Shown piece by piece: positions 6,893 through 14,896 of a stretch of DNA of 33,082 bases (the first letter of the stretch is position 1; each line of letters opens with the position of its first letter). The DNA is from Clostridia bacterium. GTDB lineage: Bacteria; Bacillota; Clostridia; Oscillospirales; QAKW01. The stretch covers positions 1-33,082 of the forward strand of contig JAFSCX010000003.1 of the NCBI GenBank assembly GCA_017436525.1, read 5' to 3'. The translations under genes and the position numbers were made by a program. The notes below the pieces were generated by a model. That model was not told the DNA's origin and did not search any database. It saw nothing but the letters and a program-made list of their open reading frames with translations.

Positions 6893-6916
6893 CTGCCAAT
6901 TCCGCCACACCCGCAT
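6893..6916 (-). pseudogene. Fragment of a second tRNA-Leu gene (5' end only)
   Basis: Bases 6893-6916 match the 5' end of the intact tRNA-Leu plus one flanking base each side (6658-6681) with a single mismatch over 24 bases, in the same orientation. The match stops abruptly in the D-arm, after GGCAG. Everything 3' of that is replaced by the inverted-repeat segment, so the copy cannot make a tRNA. Confidence 0.7.
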
Positions 6917-6934
6917 TTTGATTTTAGAGAATAG

Positions 6935-6964
6935 CACAATACCCGCGCCTTTGGGCGCGGGTAT
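6935..6964 (-). terminator. Terminator of the AraC-family regulator gene
   Basis: ATACCCGCGCC (6939-6949) pairs perfectly with GGCGCGGGTAT (6954-6964) around a 4-base loop. It lies 27 bases after the regulator stop codon on the minus strand. The T-run is short (TTGTGC). Confidence 0.7.
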
Positions 6965-6990
6965 CATTTTATCGCAAATCGGCCGGATTG

Positions 6991-7830
6991 TCAAGGGGTT
7001 TGGAGGGTATTTCGCCATGCGGCGGGGGAAAGCCCTGTATATTTTTTGAAGACCTTTGAGAAATATTGAGGGGTATCGAAGCACAGAAGAGATGCAATCT
7101 CTGCTACGGTATATTGAGGGTCTCGGAGCAGGTGCTTCGCTTCTTTGATTTTTAAGGAGCGATAGTAATCCATAATGCTGCTGCCGGTAGCTTCCCGAAA
7201 GGTGGTGGAAAGAAATGTTTTCCCATAGTGCAGATCCTCCGATAGGTCGCTGATGGAGAGGGTATTATACACCCTACTATGGAGATAGAGAATCATTTGA
7301 CTGCCAAGGTCCTCGGCATGGGGCAGGGAGGGAGCAGTGATCAGATGGCGGCAGAGCAAAAGCAAAAATTGCTCCAAATATAGGCGGATTAGCTGAGGGC
7401 CGCCCAAGGGGGCATCGGCGAGGGGATAGAGGCCATCCGTCTCCATATCATAGGTGGCGTTTGCTTCGTGGATGATGGCGGAGATCAGCGAGCGAAGCTT
7501 TGGCGGAAGCGGGATTTTTTGATCTCTGAATTTTTCCATAGCAGGAGAGCGGGTAGTAAAGGAAATGATGAAGATATGCCCTTTTTTCTCGCCGTTGCCT
7601 TCTGCTAAATGGAAGGTATCGGGAGCATGGAAAAGCAGGTCTCCTGCTTCCGCTTCAAAGCTGCTTTCTGCATTGCAAGCGTGGATGGCGCCATCATCGA
7701 TATAAACCATCTCCCAAAAGGGATGACTCTCACCGCCAAAGCGATAGTCAGGGTCGATTTCATAATAATGAATGGTGATAAGATCTTGCACCCGAATTAA
7801 GGGCGAAGAGCGTTGATGCCGATATGCCAT
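6991..7830 (-). CDS. AraC-family transcriptional regulator
   Basis: The 279-residue protein has an N-terminal cupin-type effector domain (HPFWEMVYIDDGAIHA ... AGDLLFHAPDTFHLAEG, residues 30-85). Its C-terminal double helix-turn-helix has the family signature A..LLCFDTPQYFSKVFKKYTGLSPAAWR. Such regulators sense a sugar or related ligand and switch neighbouring catabolic genes. ATG 7830 is chosen because GGGAG stands seven bases upstream; a longer frame to 7869 lacks a ribosome site. It is divergent from the oxidoreductase/isomerase pair and probably controls it. Two identical 11-bp direct repeats 21 bp apart lie in the shared upstream region. Confidence 0.9.
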   Translation of the reverse strand: MAYRHQRSSPLIRVQDLITIHYYEIDPDYRFGGESHPFWEMVYIDDGAIHACNAESSFEAEAGDLLFHAPDTFHLAEGNGEKKGHIFIISFTTRSPAMEKFRDQKIPLPPKLRSLISAIIHEANATYDMETDGLYPLADAPLGGPQLIRLYLEQFLLLLCRHLITAPSLPHAEDLGSQMILYLHSRVYNTLSISDLSEDLHYGKTFLSTTFREATGSSIMDYYRSLKIKEAKHLLRDPQYTVAEIASLLCFDTPQYFSKVFKKYTGLSPAAWRNTLQTP

Positions 7831-7842
7831 GATTTTTCTCCC

Positions 7843-7874
7843 GAACAAAATTATCATATGAGTGAACAAAATTA
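7843..7874. promoter_or_regulatory. Candidate AraC-type operator: two 11-bp direct repeats
   Basis: GAACAAAATTA occurs at 7843-7853 and again at 7864-7874, a period of 21 bp, or two helical turns. AraC-family dimers bind direct half-sites with this period. The pair lies between the regulator start codon and the oxidoreductase gene, just upstream of a weak TTGATC/TAAAAT promoter-like pair at 7884-7910. Confidence 0.6.
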
Positions 7875-7940
7875 CATTTATTTTTGATCGGGCCTATTGT
7901 ATCATAAAATTATGAAAAAAGCAAGGAGGAGATGGAACAA

Positions 7941-8948
7941 ATGTTAAAGGTTTGTATTTTGGGTTATGGCGGGATTGCCCGCGCACACCGTAAGGGTTAT
8001 GAAATTTTGGAAAATGCCGGTGCTCCGGTAGAATTGGTAGCCCTTTGCGATATTGATCCTAAGCAATTTGAAAAAGAGATCGCCATTAATCAGGGGGCAG
8101 CAGGAGAGAATAGAGCAAAAGTTTTACGTACCTATACAGATCTTGAAGAAATGCTGCAAAAAGAGCAGCCGGATATCATTGATATTTGCTTGCCCACTTA
8201 CCTTCATTTTGAATATGCTTCCATGCTGCTGAAAAAAGGATATCATGTGCAATGTGAGAAGCCTATGTGCCGCAATTCCAAGGAATGTGAGCAGCTGCTG
8301 AAGATCGCGGAAGAAAGTGGGAAGCAGCTGATGGTCGGCATGTGCTTGCGGTTTGATGCTTTTTATTTGGCTTTGAAAAAGCTGATTGATGAGGCGCCTT
8401 TCGGCAAAGTGCAAACTGCTCATTTTGAGCGGCTTTCTTCTCTGCCTCGCTGGGGCTTTGATGGCTGGTTCCATGATTATGAGCGTGCAGGCGGAGTGGC
8501 CCTTGATATGCACATTCATGATGTGGATATCATCCGTTTCCTCTTTGGTGAGCCTGAAAAGGTCTCTGCACGAACCATTGATAGCAAGGTGAAATGCACC
8601 ACCATCAACAGCAGCTTTGTCTATCCCGATAAGCTGGTCTCTGCGATCGGCGATTGGGGGCAGAGTAATAACTCTAAATTCAAGAGCTATTATCATGTGA
8701 ATTTTGAGCATGCGACGGTGATTATGGAAGGCGGAGTCATCACGGTCTATCCCGATGAGGAGGAGCCTTACGCACTGGATATTGAAACGGGCAGCCATAT
8801 GGCTGAGGAGAGCGGATTTTTTGCTCGCTGCATCCTTGGCGAGCAAGAGAATCTTAAAAATAAACCCTGTGATGCAGCCAAAACTGTTGCTATGGTAGAG
8901 CGGCTGATGGAAAGCGCTGAGCAGGGCGGGGCATATTTGGAGGTATAA
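7941..8948 (+). CDS. Gfo/Idh/MocA-family NAD(P)-dependent oxidoreductase
   Basis: The protein (335 residues from ATG 7941) starts with a Rossmann fold, VCILGYGGIARAHRKG. Near residue 105 it has the family motif CEKPMCR, whose Lys is catalytic. The second domain carries GGVALDMHIHDVDIIRFLFG, with the substrate-binding His/Asp pair. Members oxidise or reduce sugars, inositols and derivatives; the substrate cannot be told. ATG 7941 is preferred because GGAGG (7925-7929) is only two bases before ATG 7932 but 11 before 7941. It is followed three bases later by a sugar isomerase gene, a common pair in inositol and unusual-sugar catabolism. Confidence 0.9.
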   Translation: MLKVCILGYGGIARAHRKGYEILENAGAPVELVALCDIDPKQFEKEIAINQGAAGENRAKVLRTYTDLEEMLQKEQPDIIDICLPTYLHFEYASMLLKKGYHVQCEKPMCRNSKECEQLLKIAEESGKQLMVGMCLRFDAFYLALKKLIDEAPFGKVQTAHFERLSSLPRWGFDGWFHDYERAGGVALDMHIHDVDIIRFLFGEPEKVSARTIDSKVKCTTINSSFVYPDKLVSAIGDWGQSNNSKFKSYYHVNFEHATVIMEGGVITVYPDEEEPYALDIETGSHMAEESGFFARCILGEQENLKNKPCDAAKTVAMVERLMESAEQGGAYLEV

Positions 8949-8951
8949 GCG

Positions 8952-9782
8952 ATGCAACTTGGAGCAATGATTTACGTTCGTCCTAATGAGACGGATGTAT
9001 TGGCTGAAATGAAAAAGGTAAAAGAGATGGGGCTGCAATCCTGCCAAATCAGCGTATGGAAGCCTGATCGATATACCGATGCTTTTGCCAAAGAAATCAA
9101 TGATGCAGTAGCGGAAACCGGTATTGCGATTTCTACCCTTTGGGCGGGCTACAGCGGCCCTGTGGAATGGAATTTCACCTATGGCCCTCTTACAGCCGGC
9201 TTGGTGCCGCAGGCTTATCGGGGAATCCGCGAAAAAGAACTGATGCTGGCGGCAGATTTTGCCGAGAAGATCCATGTGGATCAGATCGCTACCCATGTGG
9301 GCTTTTTGCCGGAGAATTATTTTGATCCTGATTTCCGCGGGACGGTGGCAAGCCTGAAAAAGATTTGCAAATACATGCAGGCAAAAGGGCAATGTTTCCT
9401 TTTTGAGACCGGGCAGGAAACACCGGTTACGGTGCTGCGTGCCATTGAAGAGATTGGGCTTCCCAATGTGGGCATTAATTTCGATACCGCCAATGTAATT
9501 CTCTATGGAAAGGGAAATGCTGCTGATGCGGTGTTGGTTTTTGGAAAATATATAAAGGATGTTCATATTAAGGACGGCTTTTATCCCACCGACGGTAAAA
9601 ATCTCGGCCAAGAGGTGCCTGCCGGAGAAGGCCTTGCCAACTTCCCGTTGGTTCTCAAGCGCCTGAAGGAGTGTGGCTACGAGGGCCCCTTTACCATTGA
9701 GCGTGAGATTAATGGCGAGGAGCAGATTGCCGATATCATTAAGGCGAGAGACCTGCTTTTGGAAATCGAGAAAACTTTATAA
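8952..9782 (+). CDS. Sugar phosphate isomerase/epimerase (xylose isomerase-like TIM barrel)
   Basis: The 276-residue protein belongs to the AP-endonuclease-2/xylose-isomerase-like TIM-barrel family. The four metal-ligand positions are visible: Glu in FLFETGQET, Asp in GINFDTANVILYG, His in VHIKDG and Glu in FTIEREI near the C-terminus. These enzymes isomerise or epimerise keto-sugars and inosose-type compounds. It is three bases after the oxidoreductase stop and is followed by a strong terminator, so the two form one operon, presumably under the divergent AraC regulator. An oxidoreductase plus isomerase suggests a short route for one particular sugar acid or cyclitol. Confidence 0.88.
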   Translation: MQLGAMIYVRPNETDVLAEMKKVKEMGLQSCQISVWKPDRYTDAFAKEINDAVAETGIAISTLWAGYSGPVEWNFTYGPLTAGLVPQAYRGIREKELMLAADFAEKIHVDQIATHVGFLPENYFDPDFRGTVASLKKICKYMQAKGQCFLFETGQETPVTVLRAIEEIGLPNVGINFDTANVILYGKGNAADAVLVFGKYIKDVHIKDGFYPTDGKNLGQEVPAGEGLANFPLVLKRLKECGYEGPFTIEREINGEEQIADIIKARDLLLEIEKTL

Positions 9783-9784
9783 TA

Positions 9785-9847
9785 AAATGCTTCGCACTTA
9801 GGGCTTCTTCCTTGCGAAAGGAGCCCCTTGTGCGAAGCATTTTTTTG
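9785..9847 (+). terminator. Terminator of the oxidoreductase/isomerase operon
   Basis: AAATGCTTCGCA (9785-9796) pairs perfectly with TGCGAAGCATTT (9831-9842), with GGGCT/AGCCC inside, and is followed by a run of T. Confidence 0.9.
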
Positions 9848-9856
9848 TGGTATACT
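9828..9856 (+). promoter_or_regulatory. Promoter of the nucleoside salvage operon, overlapping the upstream terminator
   Basis: TTGTGC (9828-9833) and TATACT (9851-9856) are 17 bp apart. The -35 box lies within the 3' arm of the preceding terminator. No operator is apparent. Confidence 0.5.
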
Positions 9857-9900
9857 AAAATAAATAAACGCGATTTTTAAGCTGATGAAGGAGGCGCAAC

Positions 9901-10626
9901 ATGAATTATCCCACACCGCATATTAATGCAAAACCCGAAGATTTTGCCAAGACGGTTTTAATGCCGGGAGATCCTCTGCGGGCAAAATATATTGCTGAAA
10001 ATTTTCTTACCGACGCAAAGCTTATCAATAATGTGCGGGGAATCCAAGGCTATACCGGCGATTGGAACGGCACCCGTATTTCAGTAATGGCCAGCGGGAT
10101 GGGAATGCCCTCTATCGGCATCTATAGCTATGAATTATATTCCGCCTTTGGAGTGGAGCAGATTATCCGCATCGGATCGGCAGGGGCTTTGAGAGAAGAT
10201 ATTAAGCTTCGTGAGATTGTAATGGGAGCAGGTGCATGCACCAATTCCCGCTATGGGGATCAATATCATTTGCGGGGGAATTTTGCTCCCATTGCCGATT
10301 TTTCCCTTCTGCGCACCTGCGTGGAGCAGGCGGAGCAGATGGGGCTGACCTTCCATGTGGGCAATCTTTTATCTTCCGACACCTTCTATGACGATGGCGC
10401 AGGGGATACCCTTGCATGGGCAAAAATGGGGGCAATGGCGGTAGAGATGGAAGCGGCCGCCCTTTATATGAACGCCGCGCGCTTGGGCAAGCGTGCCCTT
10501 GCCATCTGCACCATCTCGGATTCTTTGGTAACGGGGGAGGCAACCACCGCTGAGGAGCGGCAAAATTCCTTTACCGATATGATGGAGCTTGCGCTGAGAA
10601 CGGCGCAGGCAATTGAGGAAAAATAA
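9901..10626 (+). CDS. deoD: Purine-nucleoside phosphorylase, DeoD type
   Basis: The 241-residue protein is full length for hexameric PNP. It splits purine (deoxy)ribonucleosides with phosphate into base and (deoxy)ribose 1-phosphate in the cytoplasm. Family signatures are MPGDPLRAKYIAE near the N-terminus (phosphate-binding Arg), IRIGSAGAL, AVEMEAAALY (ribose-binding Glu) and TISDSLVTGE (the Asp that protonates the base). The ribosome site AAGGAGG is six bases before the ATG. It heads an operon with deoB, cdd and pdp, and its stop overlaps the deoB start by one base (TAATG). Confidence 0.97.
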   Translation: MNYPTPHINAKPEDFAKTVLMPGDPLRAKYIAENFLTDAKLINNVRGIQGYTGDWNGTRISVMASGMGMPSIGIYSYELYSAFGVEQIIRIGSAGALREDIKLREIVMGAGACTNSRYGDQYHLRGNFAPIADFSLLRTCVEQAEQMGLTFHVGNLLSSDTFYDDGAGDTLAWAKMGAMAVEMEAAALYMNAARLGKRALAICTISDSLVTGEATTAEERQNSFTDMMELALRTAQAIEEK

Positions 10627-11762
10627 TGAGAACCGTTTTGATTGTTTTAGATAGCCTTGGCATCGGCGCACTGCCGGATGCGAAAGATTTTGGAGATGCC
10701 GATGCCAATACCTTAAAGCGAATTTCCAAAAGTCCCTGCTTTCATACCCCTCATTTGCTGAAAATGGGGCTTGGCAACATCCAAGGGGTCGATTACCTGT
10801 CGAAGGAAAAAGAGCCTTCTGCGGCCTATTGCCGCCTTATGGAGCGCTCTCGCGGCAAGGATACGACGGTAGGCCATTGGGAATTGGCGGGATTGATCTC
10901 TATAAAGCCGTTGCCGACCTTTCCCAATGGTTTTCCAAAAGAATTGCTGGAGGCTTTTACAAAAGAGACCGGCTATGAGATTCTCTGCAACCTGCCCTAT
11001 TCCGGCACACAGGTGATTGCCGATTATGGGGAGGAGCATCTTGCGAGCGGGAAATTGATTGTCTATACCTCGGCAGACAGTGTCTTTCAAATCGCTGCCC
11101 ATGAGGAGAAGATTCCCTTGGAAGAACTTTATGAAATCTGCCGAAAGGCCCGCGCCATGCTGCAGGGAGATTGGGGGGTTGGTCGGGTGATCGCCCGCCC
11201 CTTTATCGGATCGGCAGGGCATTTTACCCGCACGGCCAATCGCAGGGATTTTTCTCTTGCGCCCTGCGGCAAGACCCTTTTGGATGCTTTGCAGGAAAAG
11301 GGGATTCCAACTGTAGGCGTAGGGAAAATTTCGGATATCTTTGCCGGCCGCGGAATTCAAGATTCCTATCCCACCCATGGCAATGAGGAGGGGATGGAGA
11401 TGGCTCTGAAGCTTGCAAAAGAGCAGGAGAATGGCCTGATCTTCATTAATTTGGTGGATTTTGATATGCTTTACGGCCATCGCCAAGATATTGATGGCTA
11501 TGCCAAGGCGCTCTCGGCCTTTGATGCGTTTCTGCCAAAGCTGATGGAGCAGCTGAGGGAAGGGGATCGCCTTTTGATTACAGCGGATCACGGCTGCGAC
11601 CCCGGAGATGAGAGCACCGATCATACCCGCGAATATATTCCGCTGCTTCTCTATGGGGAAGAGCCGCGGGATTATGGCACGCGGGCAACCTTTGCCGATA
11701 TTGGGCAGACGATTGCGGCTTGGTATGGCGCAAGCCTTTCAGAGGGGGAGAGCATATGCTGA
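10626..11762 (+). CDS. deoB: Phosphopentomutase
   Basis: The enzyme interconverts (deoxy)ribose 1-phosphate and 5-phosphate, taking the sugar released by DeoD and Pdp into central metabolism. The 378 residues are near the usual length (about 390). It belongs to the alkaline-phosphatase superfamily: LIVLDSLGIGALPDA at the N-terminus holds the first metal Asp, GKDTTVGHWE the phosphate-accepting Thr, and ITADHGCDPGDESTDHTRE the second metal site. The start overlaps the deoD stop and the 3' end overlaps cdd by seven bases, showing tight coupling. No deoC is in view. Confidence 0.97.
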   Translation: MRTVLIVLDSLGIGALPDAKDFGDADANTLKRISKSPCFHTPHLLKMGLGNIQGVDYLSKEKEPSAAYCRLMERSRGKDTTVGHWELAGLISIKPLPTFPNGFPKELLEAFTKETGYEILCNLPYSGTQVIADYGEEHLASGKLIVYTSADSVFQIAAHEEKIPLEELYEICRKARAMLQGDWGVGRVIARPFIGSAGHFTRTANRRDFSLAPCGKTLLDALQEKGIPTVGVGKISDIFAGRGIQDSYPTHGNEEGMEMALKLAKEQENGLIFINLVDFDMLYGHRQDIDGYAKALSAFDAFLPKLMEQLREGDRLLITADHGCDPGDESTDHTREYIPLLLYGEEPRDYGTRATFADIGQTIAAWYGASLSEGESIC

Positions 11763-12163
11763 ATAAAAAAGAATGGATGGATGCCGCATTATCGGCAAGA
11801 GAGCAGGCCTATGCTCCTTATTCCGGATATAAGGTGGGCGCGGCGCTTCTCGGCAAAAGCGGGAAAATTTATCTCGGCTTCAATATCGAAAATGCCGCTT
11901 ATTCCGCCACAATCTGCGCAGAGCGGGCGGCTTTTGCCGCAGCCCTTACCCAAGGGGAACGGGAATTTGAAGGAATTGCCATTGCAGGCGGAAAAGCTCA
12001 AGCGGAAAGCAATGTGCCGCCTTGCGGGGTCTGCCGCCAGGTGATGGCTGAATTTTGCGGCCCTGATTTTTTGGTAATTTGGGGCAATGAGGAGCACCGG
12101 GAGCAGCATCCTTTATCTGAGCTGCTGCCTTTTAGCTTTAGCAATAAAAATCTGGAGGAATGA
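11756..12163 (+). CDS. cdd: Cytidine deaminase (tetrameric, three-Cys zinc site)
   Basis: It deaminates cytidine and deoxycytidine to uridine and deoxyuridine, which Pdp then cleaves. The 135 residues match the short tetrameric class. The zinc site is formed by Cys54 with catalytic Glu56 (TICAERAAFA) and by PCGVCRQ near residue 90; APYSGYKVGAALL and NIENAAYS are substrate-site signatures. ATG 11756 is preferred, as GGGGGAG lies just upstream and the start overlaps deoB by seven bases. A longer frame reading back to 11720 is only an extension into deoB. Confidence 0.96.
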   Translation: MLNKKEWMDAALSAREQAYAPYSGYKVGAALLGKSGKIYLGFNIENAAYSATICAERAAFAAALTQGEREFEGIAIAGGKAQAESNVPPCGVCRQVMAEFCGPDFLVIWGNEEHREQHPLSELLPFSFSNKNLEE

Positions 12164-12170
12164 ACGCCCG

Positions 12171-13478
12171 ATGCGGATGTATGATCTGATTGAAAAGAAA
12201 AAGCGCGGCGGTGCATTGAATAAAGAAGAGCTGGCTTATTTGGTCGGCGGAATCACCGATGGCTCTATCCCCGATTATCAGCTTTCTGCTTTTACCATGG
12301 CGGTTTGCTTTCGAGGGATGGAAAAGGAAGAGACCGCCGCTTTAACCATGGAGATGGCGGAAAGCGGGGATCGGGTGGATCTTTCCATCTTTGGAGAGAA
12401 GACGGTAGATAAGCATAGCACCGGTGGGGTGGGAGATAAGACCACCTTGATTGTGGCGCCGATTGTAGCCTCATTGGGCGGCATAGTCGCCAAAATGAGC
12501 GGCCGCGGCCTTGGCCATACCGGCGGGACAGTGGACAAATTGGAATCGATTCCGGGTTATCGCGTTGAATGTTCTCCCGAGGATTTTTTCTCCATTGTAG
12601 AAAAATGCAGCCTTGCAGTGGTGGGGCAGAGCGGAAATTTGGCTCCTGCCGATAAAAAGCTTTATGCCCTTCGGGATGTTACTGCAACGGTTGATTCTAT
12701 CCCCCTTATTGCCTCCAGTATCATGAGTAAAAAGCTGGCGGCGGGAGCGAGAAGCATTGTATTGGACGTAAAATGCGGCAGCGGCGCCTTTATGAAGAGC
12801 CAAGAAGAGGCTTGCACCCTTGCCGAGGAGATGGTGGAAATCGGCCGCGCAAACGGCCGCAATATGGCAGCTTTGATTACCGATATGGATCGGCCTTTGG
12901 GAAGCGCGATCGGCAATGCTTTAGAAGTGGAGGAGGCAATCTCTGTCTTGCAAGGAAATGGACCTTCCGATCTTAGAAAGGTGGCTTGCGCGCTGGCGGA
13001 AGAGATGCTCTCCCTTTGCAATGGTTGGGCGCTCGAAGAGGCAAGAGCGCAGGTGAAAAAATCCCTTGATGAGGGCTTGGCATATGAGAAATTCAAGGAA
13101 TGGATCGCAGCCCAAGGGGGCGATTTGGAAGCCTTTTTGGCTGCCCGCGCTGCAAAAGAGTGGCAGCAAGAGGAAATTCTTGCGCCCGAAGGCGGCATGA
13201 TCATTAAAATGGACGCTCAAGGCATCGGCATTGCGGCCATGCAATTAGGAGCAGGCCGCGCCACCAAAGAGGATCCGCTTGATTATCAAGCGGGGATTAC
13301 CCTTTTGAAAAAAAGCGGAGATCGGGTGGAGGCGGGAGAGCCGGTCGCAAGGATGTATGCTTGCGATAAAAGACGGTTTTCTGCCGCAAAAGAGCGTTTT
13401 TTGCAGGCAATTACTGTAAAGGAAGAACCCTTTACGCAAAAACCTTTAATTCTTAAGAGAATAGGGGGCAGAGATTAA
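12171..13478 (+). CDS. pdp: Pyrimidine-nucleoside phosphorylase
   Basis: The 435-residue protein cleaves uridine, deoxyuridine and thymidine with phosphate. MRMYDLIEKKKRGGALN is the usual N-terminus of Firmicute Pdp, which fixes the start at 12171, although GGAGG is 12 bases away. The signature DKHSTGGVGDKTTL binds phosphate, and MSGRGLGHTGGTVDKLE and KCGSGAFMK follow as in thymidine/pyrimidine phosphorylases. Together with cdd, deoD and deoB it completes a pathway from nucleosides to pentose phosphate. It ends one base before rlmA. Confidence 0.95.
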   Translation: MRMYDLIEKKKRGGALNKEELAYLVGGITDGSIPDYQLSAFTMAVCFRGMEKEETAALTMEMAESGDRVDLSIFGEKTVDKHSTGGVGDKTTLIVAPIVASLGGIVAKMSGRGLGHTGGTVDKLESIPGYRVECSPEDFFSIVEKCSLAVVGQSGNLAPADKKLYALRDVTATVDSIPLIASSIMSKKLAAGARSIVLDVKCGSGAFMKSQEEACTLAEEMVEIGRANGRNMAALITDMDRPLGSAIGNALEVEEAISVLQGNGPSDLRKVACALAEEMLSLCNGWALEEARAQVKKSLDEGLAYEKFKEWIAAQGGDLEAFLAARAAKEWQQEEILAPEGGMIIKMDAQGIGIAAMQLGAGRATKEDPLDYQAGITLLKKSGDRVEAGEPVARMYACDKRRFSAAKERFLQAITVKEEPFTQKPLILKRIGGRD

Positions 13479-13479
13479 G

Positions 13480-14289
13480 ATGGATTTGCTTTGTTGCCCT
13501 GTTTGCAAGAGGAAATTGATGCGAAAAGAGCAGGCGTTTTGCTGCGAGGCAGGCCATTCTTTTGATATTTCAAAGAAAGGTTATGTAAACCTATTGATGA
13601 GCCAGCGTTCTTCTGCAAGAAATCATGGGGATGATAGGGAAATGGTGGCTTCGCGCTGCGCTTTTTTAGAGAAGGGATATTATTCTTTTCTGCGAGAAGC
13701 GTTGCAGGAGCAAGTGTATTTTTACACTCAAAAAAAGCACCCCGTTTTGGTAGATGCGGGATGCGGAGAAGGATGGTACACCCAAGAAATCGCAAAGCGC
13801 CTTAATGAGCCCTATGTGATCGGTTTTGATATCTCAAAAGATGCCTTAAAATGGGCAGCAAAGCGGCAAGGATTTGCTGCTCTTGCGGTAGCCAGCTGCT
13901 TTTCCATCCCGATGGGGGATCAATCGGTGGATTGCCTTCTTAATATCTTCTCTCCTTTAGCAAGGGAGGAATATCAAAGGGTATTGAAAGAGGGCGGGCA
14001 TCTTTTTCGGGTGGTGCCGGGGAAAAATCATTTATGGGAGCTCAAAGAAGCAATTTATGAGCATGCCATTCCCAACCGCCCTGAGCCTCAGGAAATGGAG
14101 GGGCTTACCTTGATCAAAAGGAAAGAAATTTGCTATGAGATCCATTTGGAAAATAATGCGGATATTATGGCCCTCTTTCAGATGACGCCTTATTATTATC
14201 GCACCTCTCAAAGGGATCATCAGAAATTGCAAAATCTTGATACATTGACCACAAGGGTGGAATTCGAAATATTGATTTATAAAAAATAA
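13480..14289 (+). CDS. rlmA: 23S rRNA (guanine-N1)-methyltransferase, RlmA family
   Basis: The 269-residue protein has the RlmA layout. A zinc finger at the N-terminus (LLCCPVCKRKL ... CCEAGHSFD) leads into KKGYVNLLMSQ, then an S-adenosylmethionine fold with VDAGCGEGWYT near residue 90, and a C-terminal substrate domain (MTPYYYRTS). RlmA methylates N1 of G745 or G748 in 23S rRNA; which of the two cannot be told from sequence by eye, and the latter is linked to tylosin resistance. It begins one base after pdp, so it is probably cotranscribed with the salvage operon, and ends at a terminator. Confidence 0.88.
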   Translation: MDLLCCPVCKRKLMRKEQAFCCEAGHSFDISKKGYVNLLMSQRSSARNHGDDREMVASRCAFLEKGYYSFLREALQEQVYFYTQKKHPVLVDAGCGEGWYTQEIAKRLNEPYVIGFDISKDALKWAAKRQGFAALAVASCFSIPMGDQSVDCLLNIFSPLAREEYQRVLKEGGHLFRVVPGKNHLWELKEAIYEHAIPNRPEPQEMEGLTLIKRKEICYEIHLENNADIMALFQMTPYYYRTSQRDHQKLQNLDTLTTRVEFEILIYKK

Positions 14290-14316
14290 GGAGTTCTCAA
14301 AGAACTCCTTATATTT
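14288..14316. terminator. Terminator between convergent rlmA and the CHR genes
   Basis: AAGGAGTTCT (14288-14297) and AGAACTCCTT (14301-14310) form a perfect 10-bp stem with a CAA loop, followed by ATATTTAT. It overlaps the rlmA stop codon and sits just beyond the minus-strand gene, so it may serve both. Confidence 0.75.
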
Positions 14317-14896
14317 ATGCTATGGTCAAAAATGGGAGAAAGTAGCCGCAAAGGATGCCTACCGCTGCTGAGATGCAAATGATAATGATGGGATGAACCT
14401 TTTTGAAGGCAAGCACTGTCATGGCAGAAGCTAAAATAATAGAGATGGGAAGGGAGGGATTTTGAAGGGCATCGGTGGCCATGATTCCCTTAGGGAAGAG
14501 CACTGTCCCTACCATAGAGAGGATCGCTGCACCGATCATTCCCACAACCGCGGGCTTAAGGCCGCTCATGCAGCCCTGCACCCCTTTATTTTTGCGGAAT
14601 TTATCGTATATTTTGGCAACGAGCAGGATAATGATGAAGGAGGGCATTACCACGCCGAGAGTGGCGCAAGCCGCGCCCAATATTCCGCCGGTTTCGGTGC
14701 CGATGTAGGTGGCAATATTGATGGCAAAGGGGCCGGGGGTACTTTCGCTTACGGCGATAAAATTGACCAGCTCTTCTTGGGAGAGCCATCCATTGGAGGC
14801 AACCTCCGCTTGAATCAGCGGCAGCATGGCATAGCCACCGCCGAAGGTGAACAGACCGATTTTGAAAAAGGTCAGAAAAAGCTCTAATAAAATCAT
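14315..14896 (-). CDS. Short CHR-domain transporter subunit (split chromate transporter family)
   Basis: The 193-residue membrane protein is one CHR domain: FFKIGLFTFGGGYAMLPLIQ at the N-terminus, ESTPGPFAINIATYIGTE near residue 50, and then about five hydrophobic helices. Long ChrA proteins fuse two such halves; here each half is its own gene, as in the short-chain CHR pairs. Long ChrA exports chromate by proton antiport, but many CHR proteins have no tested substrate. Its start overlaps the stop of the upstream CHR gene by four bases (ATGA), and the pair follows cysK. Confidence 0.88.
   Translation of the reverse strand: MILLELFLTFFKIGLFTFGGGYAMLPLIQAEVASNGWLSQEELVNFIAVSESTPGPFAINIATYIGTETGGILGAACATLGVVMPSFIIILLVAKIYDKFRKNKGVQGCMSGLKPAVVGMIGAAILSMVGTVLFPKGIMATDALQNPSLPISIILASAMTVLAFKKVHPIIIICISAAVGILCGYFLPFLTIA

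Noticed and set aside
6643..7084. Two minus-strand frames containing MRAWRNWQ and MRVWRNWQ
   Set aside because: These are translations of the tRNA-Leu 5' end and its fragment, a well-known source of false proteins.
8124..9611. A 495-codon open frame on the minus strand opposite the oxidoreductase and isomerase genes
   Set aside because: Both plus-strand genes are clear family members; the frame is an antisense shadow caused by codon bias and spans two genes.
10713..11624. A 303-codon minus-strand frame inside deoB
   Set aside because: deoB is certain and complete; no start signal for the antisense frame.
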